IMG/VR virus record: IMGVR_UViG_3300009184_000094
Coordinates: 1-36,776 of that record
Length of the DNA: 36,776 nt
From: a virus
Strand: one strand, 5' to 3'
Shown here in pieces: positions 1 to 7,205 of the stretch; the first letter of the stretch is position 1; every line of letters begins with the position of its first letter. The notes below the pieces were generated by a model, which was not told the origin of the DNA, made no database searches, and saw nothing but the letters and a program-made list of their open reading frames with translations. Position numbers and translations under genes: made by a program.

Positions 1-1
1 A

Positions 2-202
2 ATAACTAAAAGATATGCTAACGTTAGTATTAGAGAATATTGGAAAAATGAAGTTAATAGTTATTTTGAAGACGAAGATGATGTTAATGATTTTATTTCT
101 TGGTTTGGTGATGATTGGTGGGAAGGTGAAATGATTGATAGAGAAGATTATGATGAAGAAACAACAGATACCGATATTGATAAAATAAATAAATTAACTT
201 GA
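2..202 (+). CDS. 3' end of an acidic hypothetical protein (partial)
   Basis: An open frame enters from the left edge and stops at TGA 200-202, giving about 66 residues. The peptide is rich in Asp and Glu and contains the aromatic stretch WFGDDWWEGEMID. No start codon is visible, so the true length is unknown. It lies 22 bases before the next plus-strand gene. No family was recognised, and composition alone does not assign a function. Confidence 0.6.
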   Translation: MTKRYANVSIREYWKNEVNSYFEDEDDVNDFISWFGDDWWEGEMIDREDYDEETTDTDIDKINKLT

Positions 203-210
203 TATTTATT
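201..210 (+). promoter_or_regulatory. Candidate phage late promoter element
   Basis: GATATTTATT lies 14 nt before the ATG at 225. It matches the recurring (G/A)ATATTTATA-type element found before many virion genes here, with T instead of A in the last position. Confidence 0.4.
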
Positions 211-224
211 ATAAAACAAAAAAA

Positions 225-941
225 ATGAAATTTGGTGAATTAAAATCTAAGATAGAAAAATGTTTGGCGGAATCTTATGCTAAAGACTCAGTTAAAAAAG
301 ATTTATTCGTGTTCAGTGAAATGGTCCTGAAAAATAAAAACGTGTCAAAACTATTTTACTTGTATGATGAATTATCATCAAAAAAAGGTTTAAATGAAGA
401 CGTTGCAAACGAATATATAAATCAATCTATCATTATTTACGAAAACACAATAAATAAAATCCCAACCAAAACTTTTTCTGAATTAAAAATGTGGATTGGT
501 CATATTAAAGCAGAAAATGATTACAAAAACATCGACAATCTATTTTCTAACGGACTTTTGACTTTGGAAGATAAAATTAAAAGTAAAAAACTTATTTCAG
601 AAAATTTACAAAAAAGTGTTATTGTGGAAAATAAAGAAACTATCAATGTACCTTTAAAATCTATGTTGAGTGTTGCAAACAAAAATGTGAAATCATTTTT
701 ATCGTCTTTAAATGAGTCCGAGAAAAAAGAGGTTATGAAGATTTTATCCACACCAAAATCAGAATTGATAGAATCTTATAATAAAATTAAAGAGGAAGTT
801 TTAGAGAAACTTGAAGATAAATTATCTGAAAGTGATCAAGAAACAAATCAAACCATAGACCAAGTAATAAATAAACTTACCACCGAATCTTTTAACGAAA
901 TCAACTACTTTAAATTGAAAAATCTTTCAGAAGGAATTTAA
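225..941 (+). CDS. Hypothetical helical protein upstream of the head-assembly block
   Basis: A 238-residue, Lys/Glu/Asn-rich protein with almost entirely helix-forming composition and no signal peptide, membrane segment or metal motif. The segment from about residue 155 to 205 (SFLSSLNESEKKEVMKIL onward) looks like a long amphipathic or coiled-coil helix. The start is an ATG after an A-tract, without a Shine-Dalgarno sequence, 14 nt after a TATTTAT-type element. Its 3' end overlaps the convergent bS21 gene by 4 nt. Its position before the protease, scaffold and capsid genes makes a head-related role possible, but no family was recognised and no function is claimed. Confidence 0.75.
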   Translation: MKFGELKSKIEKCLAESYAKDSVKKDLFVFSEMVLKNKNVSKLFYLYDELSSKKGLNEDVANEYINQSIIIYENTINKIPTKTFSELKMWIGHIKAENDYKNIDNLFSNGLLTLEDKIKSKKLISENLQKSVIVENKETINVPLKSMLSVANKNVKSFLSSLNESEKKEVMKILSTPKSELIESYNKIKEEVLEKLEDKLSESDQETNQTIDQVINKLTTESFNEINYFKLKNLSEGI

Positions 942-1123
942 TTATTGTTTCTGAGTTTTTGTACATAAGTTGCTTTTTGAATAGATCTTCTTCTTTTAAC
1001 AGAATCTTTTTCAAACTCTTTGTTTTCAAACAAAATTTTGTTTTGTTTAGTTTTAATAACCTTACTTTTTAAATCCTTTAACGATTTTTCAATATTACCT
1101 TTTTTTACTTCTACTATTAGCAT
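938..1123 (-). CDS. rpsU: Phage-encoded small-subunit ribosomal protein bS21
   Basis: A 61-residue basic protein that reads along its whole length like the short Bacteroidota form of bS21: an MLIVEVKKG beta-strand start, a helix with IEKSLKDLKSKVIKTK, then an FE(N/K)KEFEKDSVKRRR segment matching the typical REFYEKPS-x-KRR core, and a basic C-terminal helix. bS21 sits on the 30S platform near the 3' end of 16S rRNA. In Bacteroidota it helps sequester the anti-Shine-Dalgarno sequence, and phage copies are known in Bacteroidota-infecting phages. The gene is on the minus strand between plus-strand genes and overlaps the preceding gene end by 4 nt. Overlapping TATTTATA elements lie 19-25 nt upstream, so late expression is plausible. 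Assignment is by motif reading, not a database search. Confidence 0.85.
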   Translation of the reverse strand: MLIVEVKKGNIEKSLKDLKSKVIKTKQNKILFENKEFEKDSVKRRRSIQKATYVQKLRNNN

Positions 1124-1142
1124 AAATTTTTAACTTTGTTGA

Positions 1143-1156
1143 TATAAATATAAATA
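1143..1156 (-). promoter_or_regulatory. Candidate late promoter for bS21
   Basis: Read on the minus strand the segment is TATTTATATTTATA, two overlapping copies of TATTTATA, ending 19 nt before the bS21 start codon. The plus-strand gene at 1204 starts about 48 nt from the other side, so the element could also be read as TATAAATA toward that gene. Confidence 0.4.
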
Positions 1157-1203
1157 TTTCATATAATTAATCAAAATAAACGATAAGAGTATGATAAAAA
1201 TTT

Positions 1204-1671
1204 ATGAAAAAAGGTAAAACAAGTAAGATCAATGGGTTTAGAACATTAAAATCACAGTATGGGACCATTGATTCTCAAAATCTCAAATCAATTTACGTCA
1301 ACATTCAAACGTGGGTAGAACCTAAAGATGAGGTTGAAAATTGGGACAGAGTTGTTTTGAACATGACAAGATCAGTTAAACATTCTATATATGAGAATAT
1401 AGATAAAGAAATTTTTGACGACAAATTTATCGTCGATTTGGATTTAAGAACAAGTGGAATCCAATTAAAAAAGAAATCTTTTATGAATATAGAAACAAAT
1501 TTATATTTAAAACAACATATGGATTTTAAATCACCAAAATTAAAAAAAGTTGTAAAAAATCTCGTTAAAGATATATACGGTGATGTGTTAAATAAAAACA
1601 AATACTTCAAATTTTATTTAACTAAAAACGGAAATCAAAAACCCATAAAGAAAGAAACTGAAACTATTTAG
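1204..1671 (+). CDS. Hypothetical protein upstream of the prohead protease
   Basis: A 155-residue basic protein with a mixed alpha/beta composition. An N-terminal basic stretch (MKKGKTSKINGFRTLKSQYG) is followed by strand-like segments (SIYVNIQTWVEP, FIVDLDLRTSGIQLKKKSF), a Lys-rich helix (SPKLKKVVKNLVKDIYGDVL) and a basic tail. There is no signal peptide or membrane segment. It ends 21 nt before the protease gene, and the candidate promoter for that gene starts at its stop codon. The position suggests a head-morphogenesis or DNA-associated role, but no family was recognised. Confidence 0.75.
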   Translation: MKKGKTSKINGFRTLKSQYGTIDSQNLKSIYVNIQTWVEPKDEVENWDRVVLNMTRSVKHSIYENIDKEIFDDKFIVDLDLRTSGIQLKKKSFMNIETNLYLKQHMDFKSPKLKKVVKNLVKDIYGDVLNKNKYFKFYLTKNGNQKPIKKETETI

Positions 1672-1679
1672 TATTTATA
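1671..1679 (+). promoter_or_regulatory. Candidate late promoter before the prohead protease
   Basis: GTATTTATA ends 13 nt before the ATG at 1693 and begins at the last base of the previous stop codon. It is a perfect TATTTATA copy with an A-rich leader. Confidence 0.5.
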
Positions 1680-1692
1680 AAGAAAATATTAA

Positions 1693-2421
1693 ATGGACAA
1701 TTTAAAAATATTAGGACCAAGAGATTCAGGTCGTGGGATTCTTGTTGAGTATGATGCGGGTTATATCGATCCAAATGAACGAAGAAACTTATCTATGATA
1801 AGAGAAAATCGTAATATGTTAGATCATTCAAAACCTTTTGAGTTTTATGCCGTATTACAAAAATACGACACCCCAAATAGAAACGGAAGAATTTACCCTG
1901 AAAATATTTTAAAAAGAGAAGCCGAGAATTATAAAAAAATGATTCAAAAAGGAACCGCTCTTTCAGAATTAAACCACCCTGAGTCTTCTCTAATAGATTT
2001 AGATAGAGTTTCCCATATGATTACTGATATATGGTGGGAAGGTCCTGTATTGTTAGGTAAATTGAAATTACTAACAAGTCCTGGATTTCATGAAAGAGGT
2101 GTTGTTTCTACTAAAGGTGATTTAGCAGCAAACTATCTTCGTCAGGGAGTTACTTTAGGTATTTCTTCTCGTGGGGTTGGGTCATTAAAAAAAGTTGGTG
2201 AGCAAAACGAAGTTCAGGAAGATTTTGAATTAATTTGTTTTGACCTTGTATCTTCACCTTCTACACCGGGAGCTTATTTGTTTTTAGATAAAGATGATAG
2301 ATTACAATTTGAAGAAAACTTAGAAGAGGAAAATAAAAGAAAAGTTGAGTTAAATGTTGGTCCTACAGGAAATGCTTCTCTTGACTTAATGAAAAGATTA
2401 TCCGATTATTTGGATAAATAA
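1693..2421 (+). CDS. 21: Prohead core protease, T4 gp21-like
   Basis: A 242-residue serine protease of the T4 gp21 prohead maturation family. It digests the scaffold and trims the capsid protein after (I/L)-x-E. The N-terminal half contains YDTPNRNGRIYP at about 58-69, typical of the family. The likely catalytic His is in LSELNHPE (His95) and the likely catalytic Ser in LGISSRGVGS (Ser158/159). The conserved FDLVSSPSTPGA segment follows at about 183-194. The order of His then Ser agrees with T4 gp21. The next genes are the scaffold and capsid genes, the canonical order of this block. The start follows an A-rich leader and a perfect TATTTATA element. The Glu-rich tail after residue 205 may be removed during activation, which is inference. 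Confidence 0.93.
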   Translation: MDNLKILGPRDSGRGILVEYDAGYIDPNERRNLSMIRENRNMLDHSKPFEFYAVLQKYDTPNRNGRIYPENILKREAENYKKMIQKGTALSELNHPESSLIDLDRVSHMITDIWWEGPVLLGKLKLLTSPGFHERGVVSTKGDLAANYLRQGVTLGISSRGVGSLKKVGEQNEVQEDFELICFDLVSSPSTPGAYLFLDKDDRLQFEENLEEENKRKVELNVGPTGNASLDLMKRLSDYLDK

Positions 2422-2428
2422 AAAAATT

Positions 2429-2641
2429 ATGGACGAAAAGTATTTTATCGCAAGAATCACAACTGATATGGTTGATGAGAACACAGGAAAAATTAAAAAA
2501 ATGAAAGAGGAGAAATTGGTTAAGGGTTATTCACCTACCGATGTTGAGGCGAAAGTAACAAAAGTTTATGAAAATTATTCTATGGATTGGCGAATTACCG
2601 CAATTGTGGAATCAAAAATCGATGAGGTTATCGAAGAATAA
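2429..2641 (+). CDS. Small DUF4494-like protein
   Basis: A 70-residue protein: strand YFIARITTDMVDENTG, charged turn KKMKEEKLVKGYS, helix PTDVEAKVTKVYENY, then strand DWRITAIVESKIDEVI. This strand-strand-helix-strand layout, with incoming Lys/Glu substitutions and the S-x-T-(D/E)-A-E-A-like helix start, resembles DUF4494, a short family common in Bacteroidota; the match is a judgement by eye. It begins 7 nt after the protease stop, so it is probably cotranscribed, and a hairpin terminator follows directly. Function is unknown. A small protein sits between protease and scaffold in some T4-like phages, but orthology is not shown. Confidence 0.7.
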   Translation: MDEKYFIARITTDMVDENTGKIKKMKEEKLVKGYSPTDVEAKVTKVYENYSMDWRITAIVESKIDEVIEE

Positions 2642-2659
2642 TAATCATTAAAATAATGG

Positions 2660-2698
2660 AAAATGGGAGGAGATTAAGTTCTTTTCCCATTTTTTTTT
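2660..2698 (+). terminator. Intrinsic terminator after the protease operon
   Basis: A 9-bp stem, AAAATGGGA (2660-2668) with TCCCATTTT (2685-2693), closes a 16-nt loop and runs into a T tract to 2698. It separates the protease and DUF4494-like genes from the scaffold gene, which has its own promoter-like element. Confidence 0.85.
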
Positions 2699-2738
2699 GC
2701 CTACAAGTGTCAAAAATCAAATTTTTTTTAAAAACAAA

Positions 2739-2748
2739 GATATTTATT
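2739..2748 (+). promoter_or_regulatory. Candidate late promoter before the scaffold gene
   Basis: GATATTTATT, one mismatch from the common element, ends 22 nt before the ATG at 2771 and lies just after the upstream terminator. It could drive scaffold and capsid genes together. Confidence 0.4.
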
Positions 2749-2770
2749 TGATAAACTATTGAAAAATAAT

Positions 2771-4303
2771 ATGTCAAAAAACAAAAATGTAGTAGAGGAT
2801 GCTCTTTTCCAAATTAAAAATTTGGAGGAAGCCCTACAAGAAAATGCAAAAGGAATACTTCATTCTACAATGAAAGAAGAAATCAGACAATTAGTAAAAG
2901 AGTCTTTGAAAGAACAAGATGAGACTGAAGATGATGTCGAAGTTAGCGGTGATGAAGAAATTATGATGGGTGATGAAATACCATCAATTGATGATCAAGA
3001 TGACGAAGACGAAATAATGATGGATGATAAAATGCCAAACATGAATGACGAAATGCCAAACATGGATGATACCATCGATATGACCGACGCAAGCGATGAT
3101 GAGGTCTTAAGAGTTTTCAAAGCTATGAGTGATGAAGATGGAATAATCGTTAAAAAAGAAAATGGTATGTTAAATTTAAAAGACGGCGAAGACGAGTACA
3201 TGATCCAATTAGGAGAATCAGAAGAAGATTTCATGGGTATGTTTGATTCAGATGAAGATGATTCAGATGAAGATGATTCAGATGAAGATAATTTTTCATT
3301 CGAAATGGGTGAAGAATATTCTGAAGATGATTTCGAAGAAAAAGACGAAATTATTTTTGAATTAGAACTTGATGATAAACTTCCTATGGAAGAAGAAGAT
3401 ATGAATATGTTTTCTATAGAAGAAGAAGACGATGATGATATCGACTTAGGCCCAATGGAAGAAGAAGAAACTGATATGATGGGTTATGAAAAAATGTCAA
3501 TCGACGACGAAATCATGGAATCAATTAAAAAATCAATGAAACCAAAAGGTGTTGGGTTAGGGAAAGGTCCTAAATTCGGTTACGATAAAAAACCTAACAT
3601 GAATGGAGGTTTTAATACTAAAAGAAAAGAAGCGTTTGGTAAAGGAACAAAGGCTGTTGGTACAGGTAAGGCCAAATTCGAATACAAAGAAGGATTTGAT
3701 AAAGTAACTTTAGGTGGAAACAAAGGTGATAAATCAAAAACACATCCAGGTAAAAAAGATTACATGGATACAAAAATGATGATGAAACCTAAAAAAATGG
3801 AAACCAAAGAAGCGTCTCGTACTTACGGTAACGGATCTAAAGAAGGAAGAGGTTTAAGAAAAGGTATCACACCTAACAGAAACCTAACATTTGAATCCGT
3901 AGATAGGAGCGAATTAAAATTGTTAAGAGAAAAGAATAACGAATACAGACAAGCACTTGACGTATTTAGAACTAAACTAAATGAAACTGCGGTATTCAAC
4001 TCAAACTTAGCATACGCAACTCGTTTGTTCACTGAACATTCAACAACAAAACAAGAAAAAATCAATATCCTAAGAAGATTCGATTCTGTTGAGAGTTTGA
4101 AAGAATCTAAAGCGCTATATCAAACAATCAAAAATGAATTGGGATCAACAACAAAGGGTAGTGAATCAACAATTGTAGAATCAATTGAAAGAAATGTCGT
4201 TAAAACACCTTCAACAGGATCGGCAGTAAATTTAATTGAATCTAAAACGTATGAAAATCCTCAATTTATGAGAATGAAGGATTTGATGGCGAAAATAAAA
4301 TAA
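2771..4303 (+). CDS. 22: Prohead core scaffold protein, T4 gp22-like
   Basis: A 510-residue scaffold candidate placed directly between prohead protease and major capsid protein, as gene 22 is in T4. The N-terminal helix includes MKEEIRQLVKESLKEQ. A long Asp/Glu/Met-rich low-complexity region follows to about residue 250. A strongly basic Gly/Lys-rich section (about 255-370) comes next, then a helical C-terminal domain (about 375-510) ending MRMKDLMAKIK. T4 gp22 is much shorter (about 270 residues), so the acidic and basic low-complexity regions are extra. Many (I/L)-x-E tripeptides suit digestion by the protease. The ATG at 2771 is preferred to an in-frame TTG at 2759 because it follows an A-rich leader. 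It ends 29 nt before the capsid gene, with no promoter element between, so the two are probably cotranscribed. Confidence 0.85.
   Translation: MSKNKNVVEDALFQIKNLEEALQENAKGILHSTMKEEIRQLVKESLKEQDETEDDVEVSGDEEIMMGDEIPSIDDQDDEDEIMMDDKMPNMNDEMPNMDDTIDMTDASDDEVLRVFKAMSDEDGIIVKKENGMLNLKDGEDEYMIQLGESEEDFMGMFDSDEDDSDEDDSDEDNFSFEMGEEYSEDDFEEKDEIIFELELDDKLPMEEEDMNMFSIEEEDDDDIDLGPMEEEETDMMGYEKMSIDDEIMESIKKSMKPKGVGLGKGPKFGYDKKPNMNGGFNTKRKEAFGKGTKAVGTGKAKFEYKEGFDKVTLGGNKGDKSKTHPGKKDYMDTKMMMKPKKMETKEASRTYGNGSKEGRGLRKGITPNRNLTFESVDRSELKLLREKNNEYRQALDVFRTKLNETAVFNSNLAYATRLFTEHSTTKQEKINILRRFDSVESLKESKALYQTIKNELGSTTKGSESTIVESIERNVVKTPSTGSAVNLIESKTYENPQFMRMKDLMAKIK
3245..3289 (+). repeat. Three tandem 15-bp repeats in the scaffold gene
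   Basis: GATTCAGATGAAGAT is present three times without mismatch (3245-3259, 3260-3274, 3275-3289), coding for Asp-Ser-Asp-Glu-Asp units. It lies inside the acidic region and is in frame, so copy-number changes would only alter length. Confidence 0.95.
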
Positions 4304-4332
4304 ACATAAACAAAAAATAAAAAACCAAAAAA

Positions 4333-6189
4333 ATGGGAGCATTATTAGAATCAGGTCTTGTTGGTAACATCGGTCTTAAGCACCTTAAAGTTATCAAAGA
4401 AGATACAATTAACAAATGGGACAGATTAGGGTTCCTTGAAGGTCTTAGAGGCCACCTAAAAGAAAACGTAGCTCAGTTATATGAAAACCAAGCTTCTTTC
4501 TTGATTAACGAAGCAACTGCTGATGGAGGTTCTAACGGAGCTTTCGAAACTGTTGTTTTCCCAATCGTAAGAAGAGTTTTCTCTAAATTGTTGGCTAACG
4601 ACATCGTTTCTGTACAAGCAATGAACTTACCTATCGGTAAATTGTTCTATTTTGTACCACGTATCCAAGGATACCAAGAAACAGCACCTACAACTCATTA
4701 TCCACCAATTGGATCTCCTGAGGCAGTGAACGGAAACATTAACGATCCTAACCAAGGATATCCTAACAACCCTAACGCTTACTCTAAAAACCTTTATGAC
4801 TTGTTCTACGAAGGAAATGAGGCGGCATTAGATCCTCCAGGATTATTTGATTACTCAAAAGGAAGATATACTGCTTGTACATCTAACACAACAGTTCAAA
4901 AATGGGTTGGTGATCAATTAGTAAACGCTAGTAATAATGATCCAGTTTATATTGGAAACCATAGAAAAGTTTTAATGAAACTTTGTGGATTTACAAACGT
5001 TGGAGCTGGAAAACTTATCGGTCCTGATGGTCAAGAAATGGATACAGAATCTTTCTTATCTGATTTGACAATTACTAAAGGTAATGGTTTAGGTTTAGAT
5101 GCTAGTACTCCATGTCCAGTTGGAACTGGTCCTCTATTATTTAGAGTTGTTACTCAAATCTACGGAAAAGGTATCGTACAATACGGAAACCAAAGAAAAA
5201 CTAACTTTAATTCATTTACAGGAGCTGCGGCGACTTTGAATGATTCAGGTAACGGAGGTTCTTTCTATGATATCTGTGATACAGAAGGATGTATCTATTT
5301 AGAAGTTGATTTATCTTGTCCAGCATGTCCTACATGTGGTGACGATAGTTTAGATGGTTACACAGGAACTACAATCACTGGAATTACATCAGGTACTTCA
5401 TTCAGCGCAACTTGGAGACGTTACGAAGAGTTAGAGTTTGAAGACAAAATTGGTGAGGTTTCTTTTGACCTTGAGTCAGTAACTGTATCTGTTACAGAAA
5501 GAAAACTAAGAGCACAATGGTCTCCTGAATTAGCTCAAGACGTTGCGGCGTTCCACAACATCGATGCTGAAGCTGAATTGACAGCATTGTTGTCAGAGCA
5601 AGTAGCTGCTGAGATCGACCGTGAAATTTTACGTGACTTACGTAAAGGTGCGGCTTGGAACTTACGTTGGGACTACAACGGATGGAGAAGAATTGGTGCT
5701 ACCACTTCTTACACTCAAAAAGACTGGAACCAAACTTTGATTACAGCAATCAACCAATTGTCAGCACAAATCCACAAATCTACTTTGAGAGGTGGTGCTA
5801 ACTGGATCGTTGTATCTTCTGAGGTTTCTGCCATCTTTGACGATTTAGAATACTTCCACGTATCTAACGCGGCTCCTGAGCAAGACCAATACAACATGGG
5901 TATTGAAAGAGTTGGTACATTAGCAGGTCGTTACCAAGTTTACCGTGATCCTTACTTCCCACCAAACCAAGTTTTGATCGGACACAAAGGAACTTCATTG
6001 TTAGACACAGGTTACATTTACGCACCGTATGTTCCTCTACAATTAACACCTACAATGTATAACCCATTCAACTTTACGCCAATCAAAGGTATTATGACCA
6101 GATACGCGAAAAAGATGGTAAATAATCGCTTTTATGGCCGCATTACCGTTGATGGTGTTAGAACATTCGATTTAAGAGAATTGAGATAA
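4333..6189 (+). CDS. 23: Major capsid protein, T4 gp23-like
   Basis: A 618-residue HK97-fold capsid protein. The family signature is VSVTERKLRAQWSPELAQD (about 385-403), followed by HNIDAEAELTALLSEQVAAE with its DAEAEL core and IDREILRDLR. The N-terminal propeptide of about 60 residues ends in SFLINE followed by ATADGGSNG, the expected position and sequence type of the gp21 cleavage (T4 cuts after Glu65 at a similar site). The C-terminus (RYAKKMVNNRFYGRITVDGV) is also family-like. Unusual features are a long insert around residues 130-260 and a Cys cluster, Cys315, 320, 329, 332 and 335 (CX4C-X8-CX2CX2C). By eye the gene uses more GC-ending codons (AAC, GGT, TAC) than its neighbours, as expected for the most abundant virion protein. 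A hairpin terminator follows. Confidence 0.97.
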   Translation: MGALLESGLVGNIGLKHLKVIKEDTINKWDRLGFLEGLRGHLKENVAQLYENQASFLINEATADGGSNGAFETVVFPIVRRVFSKLLANDIVSVQAMNLPIGKLFYFVPRIQGYQETAPTTHYPPIGSPEAVNGNINDPNQGYPNNPNAYSKNLYDLFYEGNEAALDPPGLFDYSKGRYTACTSNTTVQKWVGDQLVNASNNDPVYIGNHRKVLMKLCGFTNVGAGKLIGPDGQEMDTESFLSDLTITKGNGLGLDASTPCPVGTGPLLFRVVTQIYGKGIVQYGNQRKTNFNSFTGAAATLNDSGNGGSFYDICDTEGCIYLEVDLSCPACPTCGDDSLDGYTGTTITGITSGTSFSATWRRYEELEFEDKIGEVSFDLESVTVSVTERKLRAQWSPELAQDVAAFHNIDAEAELTALLSEQVAAEIDREILRDLRKGAAWNLRWDYNGWRRIGATTSYTQKDWNQTLITAINQLSAQIHKSTLRGGANWIVVSSEVSAIFDDLEYFHVSNAAPEQDQYNMGIERVGTLAGRYQVYRDPYFPPNQVLIGHKGTSLLDTGYIYAPYVPLQLTPTMYNPFNFTPIKGIMTRYAKKMVNNRFYGRITVDGVRTFDLRELR

Positions 6190-6212
6190 TCATAATCTTA
6201 AAGAATAACACT

Positions 6213-6241
6213 AAAGGGACAAGAAATTGTCCCTTTTTTTT
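6213..6241 (+). terminator. Intrinsic terminator after the major capsid gene
   Basis: A perfect 10-bp stem, AAAGGGACAA (6213-6222) with TTGTCCCTTT (6227-6236), closed by a GAAA tetraloop, then a T run to 6241. It isolates capsid transcription from the downstream HNH gene. Confidence 0.92.
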
Positions 6242-6282
6242 ATGTTTTTATATATAACTATATGTTTTTTGGATTAATACCC

Positions 6283-6292
6283 TATATTTATA
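6283..6292 (+). promoter_or_regulatory. TATTTATA element before the HNH gene
   Basis: TATATTTATA ends only 3 nt before the ATG at 6296. If it acts as a -10 element, the transcript would start at or inside the start codon region, so either this copy is fortuitous or the message is leaderless. Confidence 0.25.
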
Positions 6293-6295
6293 TAT

Positions 6296-6976
6296 ATGAA
6301 AAAATATGTCCCATCAGAAGAAGAAATTAAAACTATCCTTAAGATGTATAATGAGGATTTAATTGGGAGTCAAACAATTTCGGAAAAAATAGGATTAAAT
6401 AAACAACAAGTGTTAAGAATACTTAAAGAAAATGGTGTTAAATTAGGTCCATCAGGTAGAAGAAATATTGGTGGTAAAAAAGTTGCGGATAAAAAATGGA
6501 GAGATTCTAATAAAGAATATTTATCTAATAAATCCAAAACTTGGTATGAAAATAACAAAGAACACAGAAAACAATATCTTAAAGAATACCGTGAAAAGAA
6601 TGTTGATAAGATTAAACAAATAAAACGTGATTACGAAAGAAATCGTAAAGCGAGAGACCCCCTCTATAAACTAATCAGTAATTTCAGAACCGCAATTTAT
6701 CAAGTATTAAAAGAAAATAACGTTAAAAAAAACGGACATTATTTTGATATTTTAAAATACACTCCCCAACAATTAATAGAACATTTAGAAAAACAATTTA
6801 GTGATGAAATGACTTGGGATAATTATGGTTTATGGCATGTCGATCACAAACACCCAATCTCATTATACAATATTAAAGAAATTGGTGATGATGAATTTTT
6901 AAAATGTTGGTCTTTAGATAATTTACAACCAATGTGGGGTTGTGAAAATATTAAAAAATCTAATAAATTATTTTAA
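6296..6976 (+). CDS. Free-standing HNH homing-type endonuclease
   Basis: A 226-residue protein. Residues about 6-45 (SEEEIKTILKMYNEDLIG, then KIGLNKQQVLRILKENGV) form a resolvase-like helix-turn-helix for DNA recognition. A long basic helical linker (about 60-120) follows. The C-terminus carries the HNH nuclease core: WHVDHKHPIS (180-189, with D183-H184) and WSLDNLQPMWGCENIKKSN (205-223, with Asn209 and Asn218 in the expected places). Enzymes of this type cut DNA at a target allele and spread by gene conversion. It sits directly after the capsid terminator and has its own start region. Its last 9 bases overlap the convergent small gene at 6968-7171. No intron is apparent in the capsid gene. 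Confidence 0.88.
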   Translation: MKKYVPSEEEIKTILKMYNEDLIGSQTISEKIGLNKQQVLRILKENGVKLGPSGRRNIGGKKVADKKWRDSNKEYLSNKSKTWYENNKEHRKQYLKEYREKNVDKIKQIKRDYERNRKARDPLYKLISNFRTAIYQVLKENNVKKNGHYFDILKYTPQQLIEHLEKQFSDEMTWDNYGLWHVDHKHPISLYNIKEIGDDEFLKCWSLDNLQPMWGCENIKKSNKLF

Positions 6977-7171
6977 TAAAACTCTAATTGCTTTTGAAAT
7001 AACTTCTGTTTCCCCAATTGTGAAAGCGCTTTTTCTATGTGCAGATTTTACAGACTCAATTATATAATATAAAGCGTGTTCATTATCCATTGTGGATAAA
7101 ATAATCTCTAAATGTTCTTCAGATAACAAATCTATTGTTCCAAAAAGATTTCCGTATTTTTGTTGTTCCAT
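6968..7171 (-). CDS. Small hypothetical protein
   Basis: A 67-residue, probably all-helical protein: an LSEEHLEIILSTMDNEHALYYI helix and a SAFTIGETEVISKAIRVLLK helix. There is no signal peptide or Cys motif. It is convergent with the HNH gene and overlaps its end by 9 nt. Its start is divergent from the plus-strand gene at 7206, with only 34 nt between them. Coding likelihood rests on ordinary amino-acid composition and gene packing. No family was recognised. Confidence 0.65.
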   Translation of the reverse strand: MEQQKYGNLFGTIDLLSEEHLEIILSTMDNEHALYYIIESVKSAHRKSAFTIGETEVISKAIRVLLK

Positions 7172-7184
7172 AACTAAAATATAA

Positions 7185-7194
7185 GATATTTATA
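7185..7194 (+). promoter_or_regulatory. Candidate late promoter before the Cys-containing packaged-protein gene
   Basis: GATATTTATA, a perfect copy, ends 11 nt before the ATG at 7206. The divergent minus-strand gene starts at 7171; on that strand the region reads TATAAATATAAATATC, so it could carry signals both ways. Confidence 0.5.
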
Positions 7195-7205
7195 TTTATA
7201 ATCAA

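Noticed and set aside
2759-2770. TTG start for the scaffold gene
   Set aside because: An ATG four codons later follows a normal A-rich leader.
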